DNA of 64,000 bases from Bacillus canaveralius (GTDB taxonomy: Bacteria; Bacillota; Bacilli; Bacillales; Cytobacillaceae). This document shows, in pieces, positions 44,936 to 54,738 of the stretch; the stretch's first letter is position 1, and each line of letters opens with the position of its first letter. Both the position numbers and the translations under genes were made by a program. The stretch is from contig NZ_PGVA01000003.1 of the NCBI RefSeq assembly GCF_002860125.1, positions 1 to 64,000 on the forward strand, given 5' to 3'. The notes beneath the pieces are model-generated. The model was not told the DNA's origin. It was given only the letters and a program-made list of their open reading frames with translations, and did no database searches.

Positions 44936-45250
44936 CTATGTTTCTAGTACCCGTTCATAGAGGTCGACAAATTCCGCAGCTAATTCCTTGATAGTCATGG
45001 CATTCATTAAATGATCCTGGGCATGGACCATTAAAAGTGAGACTTCATTCTTAACACCACTTATCTCTACCTGGATTAAAGATGTTTGGATATGGTGCGC
45101 TGAGTTTAAAGCCTCGCCCGCCAGCTGCAGTTTTTTTCTCGCTTTTTCAAAATCCCCTTGTTTCGCTGCAGCTATCGCTTCGATTGCCTCACTTCTGGCA
45201 TTTCCTCCATGAAGAATCAATTCAAAGATGATTTGTTCTTTGTTTTCCAA
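44936..45250 (-). CDS. PTS lactose/cellobiose-type IIA component (second copy)
   Basis: 104 residues from the TTG at 45250, preceded by AGAGGAGAA. Phosphorylated His in [45 protein letters not shown] matches the other IIA closely. Last gene of the IIB-IIC-ChbG-IIA operon. The nearly equal copy at 43900-44226 suggests duplication. Confidence 0.92.
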   Translation of the reverse strand: MENKEQIIFELILHGGNARSEAIEAIAAAKQGDFEKARKKLQLAGEALNSAHHIQTSLIQVEISGVKNEVSLLMVHAQDHLMNAMTIKELAAEFVDLYERVLET

Positions 45251-45263
45251 TTGCTTCTCCTCT

Positions 45264-46022
45264 CTATACAAAGGACTGGTTAAAAGCCTCTTTGTAAGTA
45301 ACCAATTCAACGCCCTTTTCTGCGACAGCGCTGCGGACATTGTTATCTGTTAGTATCGCAAGCTCACGCACTCTTTGAAGGGCGTAGGAACTCCCGGTTA
45401 AAAGCGGTTCGTCAATATATGCTGGATGGCACATTAGTTCAGCGCTTTCATAAGAAAGAGATTGATCAATTAGCTCCAGCAAGTGCTCCGCAGTTAAACT
45501 GTCCCCATAAAAATCCGGTATAAAATGCTGAACTGTCGACAATTCAATATTGCTGGAATGTTGCAGGTCAGCTGACACCTTTCGAACCGGAAGATGATAT
45601 TTTCTGGCAAGCTTGCTGACAATCGGAAATATCTTTTCGTGGCCATGAAGATGATGGTGGCTGTCAAGATGCGTCGGGCTCAGACCGAACGAAAGAAATT
45701 TCTCAATTTGGCTCGTGTATTCTTTTTCAATATCCACCAGTTCAGCAACCTCGATCAAAGCATTTGCACGATGAAAATCCCCTTTTTCATTAATAAGCGA
45801 AGGGACATTTTCATTCACAGGCCGGCCACAATCCAGCACTAGATGAATTCCTACCCCGAGGTTCGGGTTTTGTAATGCAAGCGCTGCGGCATGCCGGGCG
45901 CCAGGCATATTTGTCATCAAAGTGGCTGAAGTAACAATGCCGTTTTGATATGCCTCGATAATTCCAAGGTTAACCCCTTTTGAATATCCAAAGTCATCTG
46001 CATTGATAATAAGTTTAGTCAT
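45264..46022 (-). CDS. chbG: ChbG/YdjC-family carbohydrate deacetylase
   Basis: 252 residues. Metal-site motifs: [15 protein letters not shown] (Asp pair), [13 protein letters not shown], and [16 protein letters not shown] with its His cluster; C-terminal [10 protein letters not shown]. ChbG removes an acetyl group from chitobiose-type sugars before they are hydrolysed. Its place in this operon suggests chito-oligosaccharides are a substrate besides beta-glucosides. Confidence 0.92.
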   Translation of the reverse strand: MTKLIINADDFGYSKGVNLGIIEAYQNGIVTSATLMTNMPGARHAAALALQNPNLGVGIHLVLDCGRPVNENVPSLINEKGDFHRANALIEVAELVDIEKEYTSQIEKFLSFGLSPTHLDSHHHLHGHEKIFPIVSKLARKYHLPVRKVSADLQHSSNIELSTVQHFIPDFYGDSLTAEHLLELIDQSLSYESAELMCHPAYIDEPLLTGSSYALQRVRELAILTDNNVRSAVAEKGVELVTYKEAFNQSFV

Positions 46023-46031
46023 TTTCTCCTC

Positions 46032-47390
46032 CTATGCATTTATCACTTTATTTTCTTCGCCGCTGATCGGTACAGCACCCTGTTCTTCAGCAAATTTTTG
46101 CTTATCCCACATCCTGAAAAACGGGTAATAAATAGAAAATGCAATCACGAAATTGACGAGTTGAATGACGATTCCGGAAATTTTTCCGCCTGTTGCCAAA
46201 TATCCTCCGATAAATGGCGGCATTGTCCATGGAACGGCAATTCCCGCCGGCTTGGCAACCAGCCCGGTTCTCATGGCAATATAAGTGACAATGACAGTCG
46301 CCAGCGGTGTTAATATGAATGGAACAATCATGATCGGATTCATCACAACCGGCATTCCGAACGTGATCGGTTCGTTTATGTTGAATATACCCGGTCCAAC
46401 CGCCAATCGTCCAAGCTGTTTCATCTGCTGGCTTTTCGCGAGGAAAACCATCGAAAGCACAAGAGCAAATGTAGCTCCGCTTCCGCCCAAGTGAATGAAA
46501 ATGTCAAAAAACTGTGTTGTAAATATATTAGGAACCTCTTCACCTGCTTGAAACGCGATACGGTTTTGGTCCATTGCCGATAACCAGATTGGAGACATAA
46601 CCCCGCCTACTATCGTAGCACCGTGCAATCCTGTTGACCATAGTAAATGGATTAAGAAAGCTGCAACAAGGCTGCCAATCAGACTTCCTCCCAAAACACC
46701 AAGCGGTTTCCCCAATAGAACCCCGACGATATTATGCAGGCTTTCAAAATCGGTTTGTTCTACTATTAAACGCAATATCCAGATTAGTGCGATAACAATA
46801 AAGCCAGGGATCAGGGCAACGAACGATTTACTCACCGCCGGCGGTACGCCATCAGGCATTTTGAAAACAATATTTTTTTGGATAATCCAGCGATAAATCT
46901 CTGTAGAAAGAATGGCAATCAACATTGCCACAAATAACCCTTTACTGCCCATTAGTGCAGAAGGAATAGCGCCTCCTACCAAAATAGCTTCAGTTGCACC
47001 TTCAGGAGTGAATGAGATTTCATAAGGAGTTGCCAGTAAGAAGGCCGCCACTGAAATTGCCCCCGCTGATAAGGCATCTACAGAATATTTTTCTGCAAGT
47101 CTGTAGGCGATCCCAAAGGCCGCGATGATCGCCATAATATCAAATGTAGCCCCTACCGGATAAGTGAGTTTTGTCAGCCATGCCTCTCCAAATGTGCGGG
47201 CCATGAAATCCGCATATCCCGGGATGGGCAGAAAACCTAATATTAAAAACACCGAACCGATAATGATTAACGGCATACTTAAGATCAATCCATCGCGCAA
47301 TGCTTGCAGATGCCTCTGCCCTGCTATTCGCGCCGCTGTTGGCATAACTTTGTTTTCTAACACACTATTAAATTTGCCCACATTTTTCAC
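46032..47390 (-). CDS. PTS cellobiose/lichenan-type IIC permease
   Basis: 452 residues, about ten helices. IIC-Lac/cellobiose signatures: RHLQALRDGLILSMPLIIIGSVFLILG is split near residue 25-50, LWSTGLHGATIVGG (about 250), GPGIFNINEPITFGMPVVMNP (about 335) and MPPFIGGYLATGG. It translocates and phosphorylates beta-diglucosides with its IIB and IIA partners. TTG/ATG options near the start do not change the call. Confidence 0.94.
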   Translation of the reverse strand: MKNVGKFNSVLENKVMPTAARIAGQRHLQALRDGLILSMPLIIIGSVFLILGFLPIPGYADFMARTFGEAWLTKLTYPVGATFDIMAIIAAFGIAYRLAEKYSVDALSAGAISVAAFLLATPYEISFTPEGATEAILVGGAIPSALMGSKGLFVAMLIAILSTEIYRWIIQKNIVFKMPDGVPPAVSKSFVALIPGFIVIALIWILRLIVEQTDFESLHNIVGVLLGKPLGVLGGSLIGSLVAAFLIHLLWSTGLHGATIVGGVMSPIWLSAMDQNRIAFQAGEEVPNIFTTQFFDIFIHLGGSGATFALVLSMVFLAKSQQMKQLGRLAVGPGIFNINEPITFGMPVVMNPIMIVPFILTPLATVIVTYIAMRTGLVAKPAGIAVPWTMPPFIGGYLATGGKISGIVIQLVNFVIAFSIYYPFFRMWDKQKFAEEQGAVPISGEENKVINA

Positions 47391-47394
47391 GCTC

Positions 47395-47700
47395 CTATTT
47401 AGAAACTAATTGTTTAGCAAACTTTAAAACCTCAGCGCCATTACATGTACCATAGTGCACGGTATTTATGACATCGACTGGAATACCCTTTTCTTCGCCC
47501 AGCTTCTTAAATGTCGGAAGCAGATAGCGGACCTGCGGACCGACAAGGAGCACATCAGCCTCATCAATATGATTTTTGACCGCATCGCCCGGTACCGCCC
47601 AGATTTTACAATCCTGACCCTGTTCTTCCGCACTTTTCTCCATTTTGGTTACTAAAAGACTTGTCGACATTCCTGCTGCACAACATAATAGAATGTTCAA
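47395..47700 (-). CDS. PTS cellobiose-type IIB component
   Basis: 101 residues. Phosphorylated cysteine at the N terminus: [19 protein letters not shown], with a doubled Cys. [25 protein letters not shown] is typical. First gene of the operon, 4 bases before IIC, behind a cre and a putative operator. Confidence 0.94.
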   Translation of the reverse strand: MNILLCCAAGMSTSLLVTKMEKSAEEQGQDCKIWAVPGDAVKNHIDEADVLLVGPQVRYLLPTFKKLGEEKGIPVDVINTVHYGTCNGAEVLKFAKQLVSK

Positions 47701-47757
47701 AACATGACCCCCTTTTTGAGAATAAAAGTAAAACTCTTTCGTAATCCAATCTTATTA

Positions 47758-47771
47758 TGGAAACGCTTTCA
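47758..47771 (-). promoter_or_regulatory. Catabolite-responsive element (cre) upstream of IIB
   Basis: TGGAAACGCTTTCA matches the cre consensus TGWAANCGNTNWCA with one mismatch at the W. It lies 58 bases before the IIB start. Confidence 0.7.
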
Positions 47772-47786
47772 ATTACACACATTGTT

Positions 47787-47806
47787 TTTCCTTTGCATAA
47801 CGGAAA
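47787..47806 (-). promoter_or_regulatory. Putative LicR-type operator, site 2
   Basis: TTTCC - TTTGCATAAC - GGAAA, sharing arms, spacer length and the AAC end of the spacer with site 1. It is just upstream of the cre. Confidence 0.6.
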
Positions 47807-47830
47807 TCATTGTTTATTTCAAACCTATTG

Positions 47831-47868
47831 AAAAAACCACCGGCCTCAATTAGCACGAGGTGGTGGTT
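47831..47868 (-). terminator. Terminator of the LicR-type regulator gene
   Basis: Minus-strand stem AACCACCACCTC paired with GAGGCCGGTGGTT (small mismatch) followed by TTTTTC, directly after the stop at 47870. Confidence 0.7.
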
Positions 47869-47869
47869 A

Positions 47870-49798
47870 CTATTGACTGGCAAAGACACTTGTAAAATCT
47901 TTGTACGTTCTGCACCGTACCAATTGTTGGACAAGACTTGCATCATCGACTACTTTTCCTAGCAATCTGTACATTTCTTGCAAATCTGAGCTACTGTTTT
48001 TTTCAACACATAATAAACAGACAAATTGCACGCGCTTATTTGCCCATACAATTGGCTTTTGCAAAGTACAGATTACCCAGAAAGTTTCCTCAGTCTGCGG
48101 CACCATCGGATGCGGAATGGCTACCATATTACCGAAGCAAGTCGGGGATAAAGCTTCCCTTTCAAAAACCGATTGAATAAAAGTGTCATCTACCAATCCA
48201 TATGATTTCAGCATATTTTCAAGAAAGAGCAGAACTTCGTCACGTGTTTCAAACTTTTCTTGCAGAAAGACTAATTCTTCCCTCGTGTAGTCAATCGTTA
48301 TGTCCGACCGATGATTGATGACCATTTCAATTCTATGAAAATCCTTTCCGCCCAGAATCGTATTGACCTCTATAACGGGTATTGGCAAAGGCTCCCTGAT
48401 CGGAATTGTACTGACGATAAAATCAAGTGTATCAAATGGAATCTCGTTTATCTTGTAATACTCAGTTGTGCCTACTACCTCAAGTGCCCCGCTAAACTTA
48501 GACTGCAGCTTGTAGAATAATAGCCTGGCACTTCCAAGACCTGAAGCACATACAATCATGCATCGTTTTAACTGGTTGTTCATATTTCTGCGTTCTATAG
48601 CTGCCCCAATATGAAGCGCAAGATAAGCAATCTCACTCTCATGAACATCAATCCCGATCTCTTCCTTTATAACCATCCCAGCCAGAATTCCTGATTCAAA
48701 TGCAACGGGATAATTCGATTTGATCTCGTTAAGCAGCGGGTTTCGCAAGTTCATACCATATTTATAACGATTAATCGCAGGTTTTAAGTGTAGGCTCAAG
48801 CCGACAACCAGCTCTTTATCCTGTTTAACTCCAAGCATGAGTTTGTTTTCAATCTTATCCAGTATCTTCATAGTCAGGTCATAGATGCTTTTATCAAGAA
48901 AGTTTTGAATCTCTTTGTCACCTATATTCGGATTGGCAACGATTTTAGTGCCCATCAAATGAATCGCTACATAAGCAATTTCAGTTTCCGGGAACACTAC
49001 CTGCAGCGCGGAATCGATCTTTTTGACTACCTCTTTGGCAACTTCATATTCTTTCTGCTTCATGATATCCATAAATTCGTCAGGATAGATTGATACATAA
49101 TTGCCATTTCGTATCCGTAAGCATGCAATCGCAATGTGAATAATCAGATTATTTAAGCCGATATCCGATAAGGTGATTTTATTTTGTTTTACCTCATCGA
49201 GGATAATGTTTCGAACAGCGTCCATTTCTGCACTAGGCATAATCGAACTATGAGCAATCATATCGTGTTCAGTCCCTCTGCGCCGAAAAATGTATTCAGA
49301 CATACAAAAGCGCAGCTTTACTTCTTCTCCTCTTAATTTCACACCATAATTAGGCCGCTTTTCTAAAACAATCCCGTAGGCCTGTAATATTTTCTTTACT
49401 TCGCGAAGATCATTTTGAACAGTTGATCTGCTGATGTACAATTCATCAGCCAACTCATCGAGCTTTACAAATTTGTCCGAAAGCAACAAGCGCTTGATTA
49501 AATAACGGATTCTTTCTTCCGGCAAGGTTGGAAGGTCCTCGTGAAGGGAGCTGTTTTGAAAAACTTCTTTTAATAGCTTTAGAAAACGCTGGTCGTCGTC
49601 AATTCTGAGCTCATACCCGCTCCCCCGCACTGATTTAATTCCAGCCCCATTCGCTGACAGTAGCCTGTCCAGCTCTTTAATATCGTTTCTAATGGTTCTC
49701 GACGTTACTTGAATCACATTAGCTAAATATTGACTGGTTAATGAATTCCGGGCTGCCATAAGTTCACGCAAAATACTGCTCAACCGGGCATTAAGCAT
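47870..49798 (-). CDS. LicR-type PRD transcriptional activator with EIIB and EIIA domains
   Basis: 642 residues from the ATG at 49798 (GGAGGGG upstream; 17 extra codons upstream are unlikely). Order: two HTH domains (SQYLANVIQVTSRTIRNDIK; LADELYISRSTVQNDLREV), two PRDs with phosphorylatable His (about 180-400; AIHLMGTKIV, LALHIGAAIE), an EIIB-Gat-like domain with Cys in MIVCASGLGSARLLFYK, and an EIIA-like domain with His in MVAIPHPMVPQ. It senses sugar through PTS phosphorylation and should activate the adjacent operons. Confidence 0.93.
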   Translation of the reverse strand: MLNARLSSILRELMAARNSLTSQYLANVIQVTSRTIRNDIKELDRLLSANGAGIKSVRGSGYELRIDDDQRFLKLLKEVFQNSSLHEDLPTLPEERIRYLIKRLLLSDKFVKLDELADELYISRSTVQNDLREVKKILQAYGIVLEKRPNYGVKLRGEEVKLRFCMSEYIFRRRGTEHDMIAHSSIMPSAEMDAVRNIILDEVKQNKITLSDIGLNNLIIHIAIACLRIRNGNYVSIYPDEFMDIMKQKEYEVAKEVVKKIDSALQVVFPETEIAYVAIHLMGTKIVANPNIGDKEIQNFLDKSIYDLTMKILDKIENKLMLGVKQDKELVVGLSLHLKPAINRYKYGMNLRNPLLNEIKSNYPVAFESGILAGMVIKEEIGIDVHESEIAYLALHIGAAIERRNMNNQLKRCMIVCASGLGSARLLFYKLQSKFSGALEVVGTTEYYKINEIPFDTLDFIVSTIPIREPLPIPVIEVNTILGGKDFHRIEMVINHRSDITIDYTREELVFLQEKFETRDEVLLFLENMLKSYGLVDDTFIQSVFEREALSPTCFGNMVAIPHPMVPQTEETFWVICTLQKPIVWANKRVQFVCLLCVEKNSSSDLQEMYRLLGKVVDDASLVQQLVRCRTYKDFTSVFASQ

Positions 49799-49869
49799 TT
49801 TGGCCCCTCCATCCGGTTCATTGAGTGATTTCAGCTTCCTGAACATCATCTGTTGTGTTTTTTTCTATA

Positions 49870-50739
49870 TTATACTGCATCCTTCACTCCAGTTTTCAAT
49901 TTTACAAATGATTTCGTAAAAAAGAATCCAATAAACAGGGCCAATATGCCAAGGCCAATCATGCTGATTTCCATTAATTTAAGAACTACGCTTAACAATG
50001 TAGCAATATAAAGGAGCGCCATGTAGACTTTAATTTCCTTTTGTTGATAATAGCTCGTCAACTTTGCCCCAAACTGGGAGCCAAGCAGACCTCCCGCTGC
50101 GAGAAGCAGGCCAACGCGGTAATCAATTGAGATCGTAAGGGCGTAGGAGATAAACCCGACACTCACGATCATTAACACCGCAAAAAGGCTTGTCCCGACA
50201 GCCTTTTTCGGGTGGAAACCAAGAAACGCAATCGTTAACGGTACAATAATAAAGCCGCCGCCCACTCCGAGAGCAGTTGAAATAAAGCCGCCAAAAAAGC
50301 CGATCAACGCCAGCTTTATGTATGAGGGATGAGTTGCCGCATTGCTTTCGATTATGGCTCCGTTAGCGCCCGTCAGCATTTTAAAGGCAAAATAGCTTAA
50401 TAAAATTATATAGAAAACAGGAATGACGATTTCATCAAATCCTCTTCTTTCCAAGAAAAAAACGAAAGGCCGGGCAAATTGGGTCGCGATGACTCCGCTG
50501 CTCCCAAGAATGAATCCTTCCTTCCACAAGATATTTTTCAGACGAATATGGCCGGCTATTCCTGAACCGGATGTTGCCATTGAATAAAAAAGGCTCATGG
50601 TAATTGCCACGATAGGCGAAAAGCCAAGCAATAATAGAATCGGTGTCAGGATAAAACCGCCGCCTACTCCGAAAAAACCAGAAAGGACACTGATGATTGC
50701 ACCTAAAATAAAGTAAAGTATAATTTCCAACGTTAACAC
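49870..50739 (-). CDS. TSUP-family (TauE/SafE) membrane transporter
   Basis: 289 residues, about eight helices in two halves, each starting with the family repeat: SGFFGVGGGFILTPILLLLG near residue 20 and STALGVGGGFIIVPLTIAFLG near 160. The family exports or imports sulfite, sulfonates and related anions. Substrate here is unknown. It stands alone between the PTS regulator and dps. Confidence 0.88.
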   Translation of the reverse strand: MLTLEIILYFILGAIISVLSGFFGVGGGFILTPILLLLGFSPIVAITMSLFYSMATSGSGIAGHIRLKNILWKEGFILGSSGVIATQFARPFVFFLERRGFDEIVIPVFYIILLSYFAFKMLTGANGAIIESNAATHPSYIKLALIGFFGGFISTALGVGGGFIIVPLTIAFLGFHPKKAVGTSLFAVLMIVSVGFISYALTISIDYRVGLLLAAGGLLGSQFGAKLTSYYQQKEIKVYMALLYIATLLSVVLKLMEISMIGLGILALFIGFFFTKSFVKLKTGVKDAV

Positions 50740-50882
50740 CCTTTTATATGCGTATGTAGTTACGCTGTCAATTTACGTACATGCTCTTCTATTATCACCC
50801 TTTTTCACTTCGACCTCAACAACGGAACCGAGCATTATTGTTTTTTACTATAAACACGTTTTAAATTATAATTATATTTATT

Positions 50883-50897
50883 TTATAATTATTATAA
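50883..50897 (+). promoter_or_regulatory. PerR box
   Basis: TTATAATTATTATAA is a perfect match to the 7-1-7 Per box (TTATAATNATTATAA). It ends 8 bases before the -35 of the dps promoter. Confidence 0.85.
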
Positions 50898-50904
50898 TTT
50901 AGTA

Positions 50905-50933
50905 TTGATTTTAATATGTATACAGGATAAAAT
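50905..50933 (+). promoter_or_regulatory. Sigma-A promoter of dps
   Basis: TTGATT, 17-base spacer, TAAAAT, about 35 bases before the start codon, immediately downstream of the Per box. Confidence 0.7.
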
Positions 50934-50967
50934 ACAAATAAGCTCACATTCAGGAGGGATTTCTATA

Positions 50968-51402
50968 ATGACATTACAAAAACTATTAAACACACAAATT
51001 GCGAATTGGAATATTCTTTATACAAAATTGCACCGTTTTCACTGGTATGTAAAAGGGCCACTATTTTTCACCCTTCATGAAAAGTTCGAAGAGCTTTACA
51101 CGGAAGCTGCCCTTGTTATAGACGAAACAGCTGAACGGTTGTTGGCGATTGGCGGCGAACCGATAGCTACCTTGAAGGAATATATAGAAGCAGCAACATT
51201 GCAAGAAACAAACGGCGAAACAACAGCGAATGAAATGGTCCAGTCACTTATTGAAGACTACAGAAAAATAAATGAAGGTTTACAAGAGGTGGCAGTCCTT
51301 GCCGAAGAACAAAATGATATCATTACCAATGATCTTGCTATCGGCTTGATTCAAAAAGTTGATAAACATATCTGGATGTTAAATGCATACTTAGGGGAAT
51401 AA
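50968..51402 (+). CDS. Dps/MrgA-type ferritin-like DNA-protection protein
   Basis: 144 residues from the ATG at 50968 (AGGAGGGA upstream). Dps ferroxidase residues: HRFHWYVKGPLFFTLHEKFEELYTEAA holds the His and Asp/Glu ligands near residues 25-50, followed by DETAERLLAIGGEP. Dps oxidises ferrous iron with peroxide and binds DNA. The Per box upstream links it to peroxide stress, as for B. subtilis mrgA. Confidence 0.93.
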   Translation: MTLQKLLNTQIANWNILYTKLHRFHWYVKGPLFFTLHEKFEELYTEAALVIDETAERLLAIGGEPIATLKEYIEAATLQETNGETTANEMVQSLIEDYRKINEGLQEVAVLAEEQNDIITNDLAIGLIQKVDKHIWMLNAYLGE

Positions 51403-51443
51403 AAAAAAGATAGGTGCCGCAATTCGGCACTTATCTTTTTTTA
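51403..51443 (+). terminator. Terminator of dps
   Basis: Stem AAAAAGATAGGTGCCG / CGGCACTTATCTTTTT (one mismatch) with T tail, directly after the stop. Confidence 0.88.
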
Positions 51444-51538
51444 GAAAAACAATTCTAATAAATGGCTTCAATTAAACAGCAAGGAAAATGACACTGCTTC
51501 TGTTCATAACTGAAAAATGTTGTCGGCATACTGGTTTT

Positions 51539-52432
51539 TTAAGCCGGCTTAATGAACCGAAAATAATGTTTTAAGACGGTCAGCTCACAAGGGGTTTGCA
51601 AATAAACCTCTCCATCCATATCGGCTTCCATTCTCTTTTCTGTTTCGATCTTTATTTTGCTTCCTCTTGAAAGCTGAAATTCTCTGCCTGTTTCTTCATT
51701 TATTTGAGTTAAATCCAGGGTAAAAAGTTCTTTTAATAATGTTAAACTCGCGTTCTTTACGATAATGATCTCGGCCAGGCCGTCATCAAAGCTGATATTG
51801 CAAAAAGGAAGCCGATTCGTTCCAATGAATTGGCCGTTGGCAACAAGGATCATGATTGCTTCACCAGCGCTAGTCTCTCCATCACAGGTTATTGTATAGC
51901 GAAAAGGTTCCATTTTATTAATTGTGCGGATTGCACTTAGATAATAGCTGATTTTTCCCAACCGTTCTTTTTCCGCTTCATTGATATTATTTGATGTTTT
52001 CGTGACTAGGCCGATACCCCAGAAATTAATCAAGTAATGATCATCAGCCTTGATGGCATCAAACGGCCGAGCGATACCAGTCAACAATGCCTCAGCCGCT
52101 GTTCGGATATTTTGGGGAATTTCCATCATTCGGCTTATATCATTACATGTTCCTCCAGGCAATACAGCAATTGCCGGTTTTTTTTGTAATTCGGCCAGTC
52201 CATTAATACATTCATGAACCGTTCCATCCCCGCCCAAAATAAACAGCACATCCTGCTCAGCCCCATAGTTTTTACATATTTCAGCAAGATGTCCTTGTTC
52301 TGATGATTTCATCACCGTAAGCTGCTCAATTTCTGCTGCTAATATAGGGAGGCAGGCTTCTAAATTTGATTGAACCCCTTGTTGCCCCGCATGCTCATTG
52401 TAAACAAGCATAGCTTTGTCTATCTTCCCCAT
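51539..52432 (-). CDS. Diacylglycerol kinase-type lipid kinase
   Basis: 297 residues. DAGK catalytic motif GGDGTVHECINGL near residue 65 with LPGGTCNDISRMM after it, and a C-terminal beta-sandwich domain with LPFCNISFDDGLAEIIIV and DMDGEVYLQTP. Members phosphorylate diacylglycerol or related lipids (DgkB, YtlR, BmrU). Which lipid is used here is not clear. Confidence 0.9.
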   Translation of the reverse strand: MGKIDKAMLVYNEHAGQQGVQSNLEACLPILAAEIEQLTVMKSSEQGHLAEICKNYGAEQDVLFILGGDGTVHECINGLAELQKKPAIAVLPGGTCNDISRMMEIPQNIRTAAEALLTGIARPFDAIKADDHYLINFWGIGLVTKTSNNINEAEKERLGKISYYLSAIRTINKMEPFRYTITCDGETSAGEAIMILVANGQFIGTNRLPFCNISFDDGLAEIIIVKNASLTLLKELFTLDLTQINEETGREFQLSRGSKIKIETEKRMEADMDGEVYLQTPCELTVLKHYFRFIKPA

Positions 52433-52583
52433 GCCCGCACTCCCTTTTCAGTAAAATTGACTATATTGAATCAATGCCCATTTTAAGAAAAAAATAAACC
52501 ATGTTTACATAAAGGCAGGATACTGGGTCGCTGCATGCGAATAAAATACGGGTCAATCTTTCTGCCAACGATCGTCTTTGCAC

Positions 52584-52613
52584 AAAAAAAAGGACAGACC
52601 GAGATGGTCTGCC
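52584..52613 (-). terminator. Terminator of the CNNM/CBS gene
   Basis: Minus-strand stem GGCAGACC / GGTCTGTC, loop ATCTC, followed by CTTTTTTTT. Confidence 0.85.
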
Positions 52614-52629
52614 CGTTTCTGTTAAATTT

Positions 52630-53955
52630 TTACTTGTCAGCTGCTTCGCTGACTTCCAGTTTTATTGGCTGGGATTTTTTTACTTCAATATATAAGATGT
52701 GATGTCCGTCAAGCTCTTTAACGATAAAATCGTACCCTTCCGCCTGCATGACATCACCCTGCTCAACATCATACCTCTGTGTCAAAATCCAGCCGCCCAG
52801 CGTATCGATATCCTCTTCGGGTATAGAAATGCCAAGCAAGTCGTTAACATCGCCGATTAACACCTTGGCGTCAAAAATATAGTGCTGGTTATTGATTTTC
52901 CGCACTAGCGGAATTTCATCGGCATCGAATTCGTCACGAATTTCGCCGACAATTTCCTCCAGAATATCTTCAACCGTTATCAGTCCTGCTGTCCCACCGT
53001 ATTCATCAAGAAGGACTGCCATATGGGTTCGTTCTTTTTGCATCTTCAGCAGCAAATCGTGAATTGGGATGTTTTCAATTACACGAATCACAGGTTTTAT
53101 ATATTTCTCAATCTCAAATTCACTTTTTACAAACAAGCTTGCCGTAAGGAGCTCTTTTATATTGATGATTCCGATGATGTTATCCTTGTCGCCGTCAATA
53201 ACCGGATATCTTGTAAATTTTTCATCACGAATTGTCCCCAGAATTTCATCAATGGATGCATCCTTGTCAAGGCCAATAATTTCCGTTCTTGGAACCATGA
53301 TTTCCTTGGCTATTCGATCATCGAATTCAAAAATTTTGTTCACATACTTGAATTCAGATTGATTGATTTCGCCTTTTTTGAAGCTTTCTGAAAGTATGAG
53401 GCGAAGCTCTTCTTCACTATGGGCAACTTCATGCTCGGAAGCAGGCTTTAAGCCAAATATCCCCACTAGCAGCCTGGCAGAACCATTGAGGACCCAGATG
53501 AAAGGATACATCACACGATAGAAAAGAATCAACGGTCTTGAAAAATAAAGAGTAACAGCCTCCGCTTTCTGAATAGCAACCGTTTTCGGGGCAAGTTCCC
53601 CAACTACAACATGCAAAAACGTTACGGAAGCGAATGCGATCGCAAACGATAAGATATGAGATAACGATTCATTTACAGCGTATTTTTCAAATAGGGGAAA
53701 CAAAAGCCTTTCGACTGTCGGCTCGCCAAGCCATCCTAAACCTAAAGCGGTAATCGTAATGCCAAGCTGGCACGCTGATAAGTACTCATCCAGGGCCCCA
53801 ATGACCCTTTTAGCAGCTATTGCATTTTTATTTCCTTCTATCACAAGCTGGTCAATTCTCGTTGTTCTAATTTTCACAATAGCAAATTCCGCAGCAACGA
53901 AAAATGCGGTTAAAGCTATCAGGATTGCGACTAGTATCAGGTTAACTGTTATCAA
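52630..53955 (-). CDS. CNNM/CBS-domain membrane protein (hemolysin C-like, UPF0053)
   Basis: 441 residues. N-terminal CNNM domain with four membrane segments (about 1-190), a CBS pair ([14 protein letters not shown] ... [25 protein letters not shown] and [29 protein letters not shown]), then a C-terminal transporter-associated domain ([16 protein letters not shown]). Related B. subtilis YhdP/MpfA exports magnesium. The apparent start is TTG at 53955 with weak local Shine-Dalgarno; a strong GGGAGGTG lies 35 bases farther upstream beyond a hairpin. Confidence 0.88.
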   Translation of the reverse strand: MITVNLILVAILIALTAFFVAAEFAIVKIRTTRIDQLVIEGNKNAIAAKRVIGALDEYLSACQLGITITALGLGWLGEPTVERLLFPLFEKYAVNESLSHILSFAIAFASVTFLHVVVGELAPKTVAIQKAEAVTLYFSRPLILFYRVMYPFIWVLNGSARLLVGIFGLKPASEHEVAHSEEELRLILSESFKKGEINQSEFKYVNKIFEFDDRIAKEIMVPRTEIIGLDKDASIDEILGTIRDEKFTRYPVIDGDKDNIIGIINIKELLTASLFVKSEFEIEKYIKPVIRVIENIPIHDLLLKMQKERTHMAVLLDEYGGTAGLITVEDILEEIVGEIRDEFDADEIPLVRKINNQHYIFDAKVLIGDVNDLLGISIPEEDIDTLGGWILTQRYDVEQGDVMQAEGYDFIVKELDGHHILYIEVKKSQPIKLEVSEAADK

Positions 53956-54079
53956 GCAAGTGCCTTACTCAAGTAATGAGTAAGACAAACACCTCCCTTT
54001 AGGTGAATAAATTATTTTTGATTTAAATGTCAGTTTTAAATCTAGTCTGGGAAAAAGGTAGATTCGCATCCTTCTAAAC

Positions 54080-54501
54080 TCACATCAGTAATAAAAGCAG
54101 CGACTGTATTAATGACATGTTCTCAGACGTGAAATGCTTTTTAAAGAGAATGCGTTGATCAGGATCCAGATTTTCCAGAAGTGGAATAATTGTTTCCATA
54201 TCCTGCTGGAGACGTTTTATCTGTTCTTGTAAAGATCTGATCCATGAATGTTCTGGATTACTTCCTTTTTCTTCGCAATTAAACGTTTTTTTATTTCTTC
54301 AAGTGTTAAGTTTTCACGTTTACACTGTTCAATGAACCGTAATTGTTCAAGATCATGATCATCATAATAGCGGTAGTTTGAACCTGAACGTTTCGGTCTT
54401 AAAATCCCAATATTCGTATAATAATCGATAGTTCGTTTGGTGACGTTGGCCAATCGGGCCAATTCACCTATACGATATCCTACAACCCCATGGTCAGCCA
54501 C
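54080..54501 (-). pseudogene. MerR-family regulator with a frameshift
   Basis: The N-terminal HTH is intact: YRIGELARLANVTKRTIDYY and GILRPKRSGSNYRYYDDHDL, up to EVIQNIHGSD near 54230. There the open frame ends (LYKNR stop at 54217), but a neighbouring frame continues the coiled coil as SLQEQIKRLQQDMETIIPLL and ends ENMSLIQSLLLLLM, stop at 54080-54082. A single-base indel explains this. Either the gene is broken, a truncated regulator is made, or the assembly has an error. Confidence 0.8.
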
Positions 54502-54738
54502 CCCCCTTTGTCAAAACCATCACGTGATGGTTGTAATCAAATGATATAAAATATAAACGATTCTGGCAAATCATATGTGTCCACGCCACAAAAATGTTTT
54601 TTTATCAAAGCTTCTTCATACAAAACTACCCTTTATTTTTTAAATTAATCACAACCATGAACGTTTTTTATGAATCCCGGCAAAAAATGCCTGAAGTGAA
54701 AGTCCACAACAGGCTGCCTTAACGATTTTTTTTGAAAA

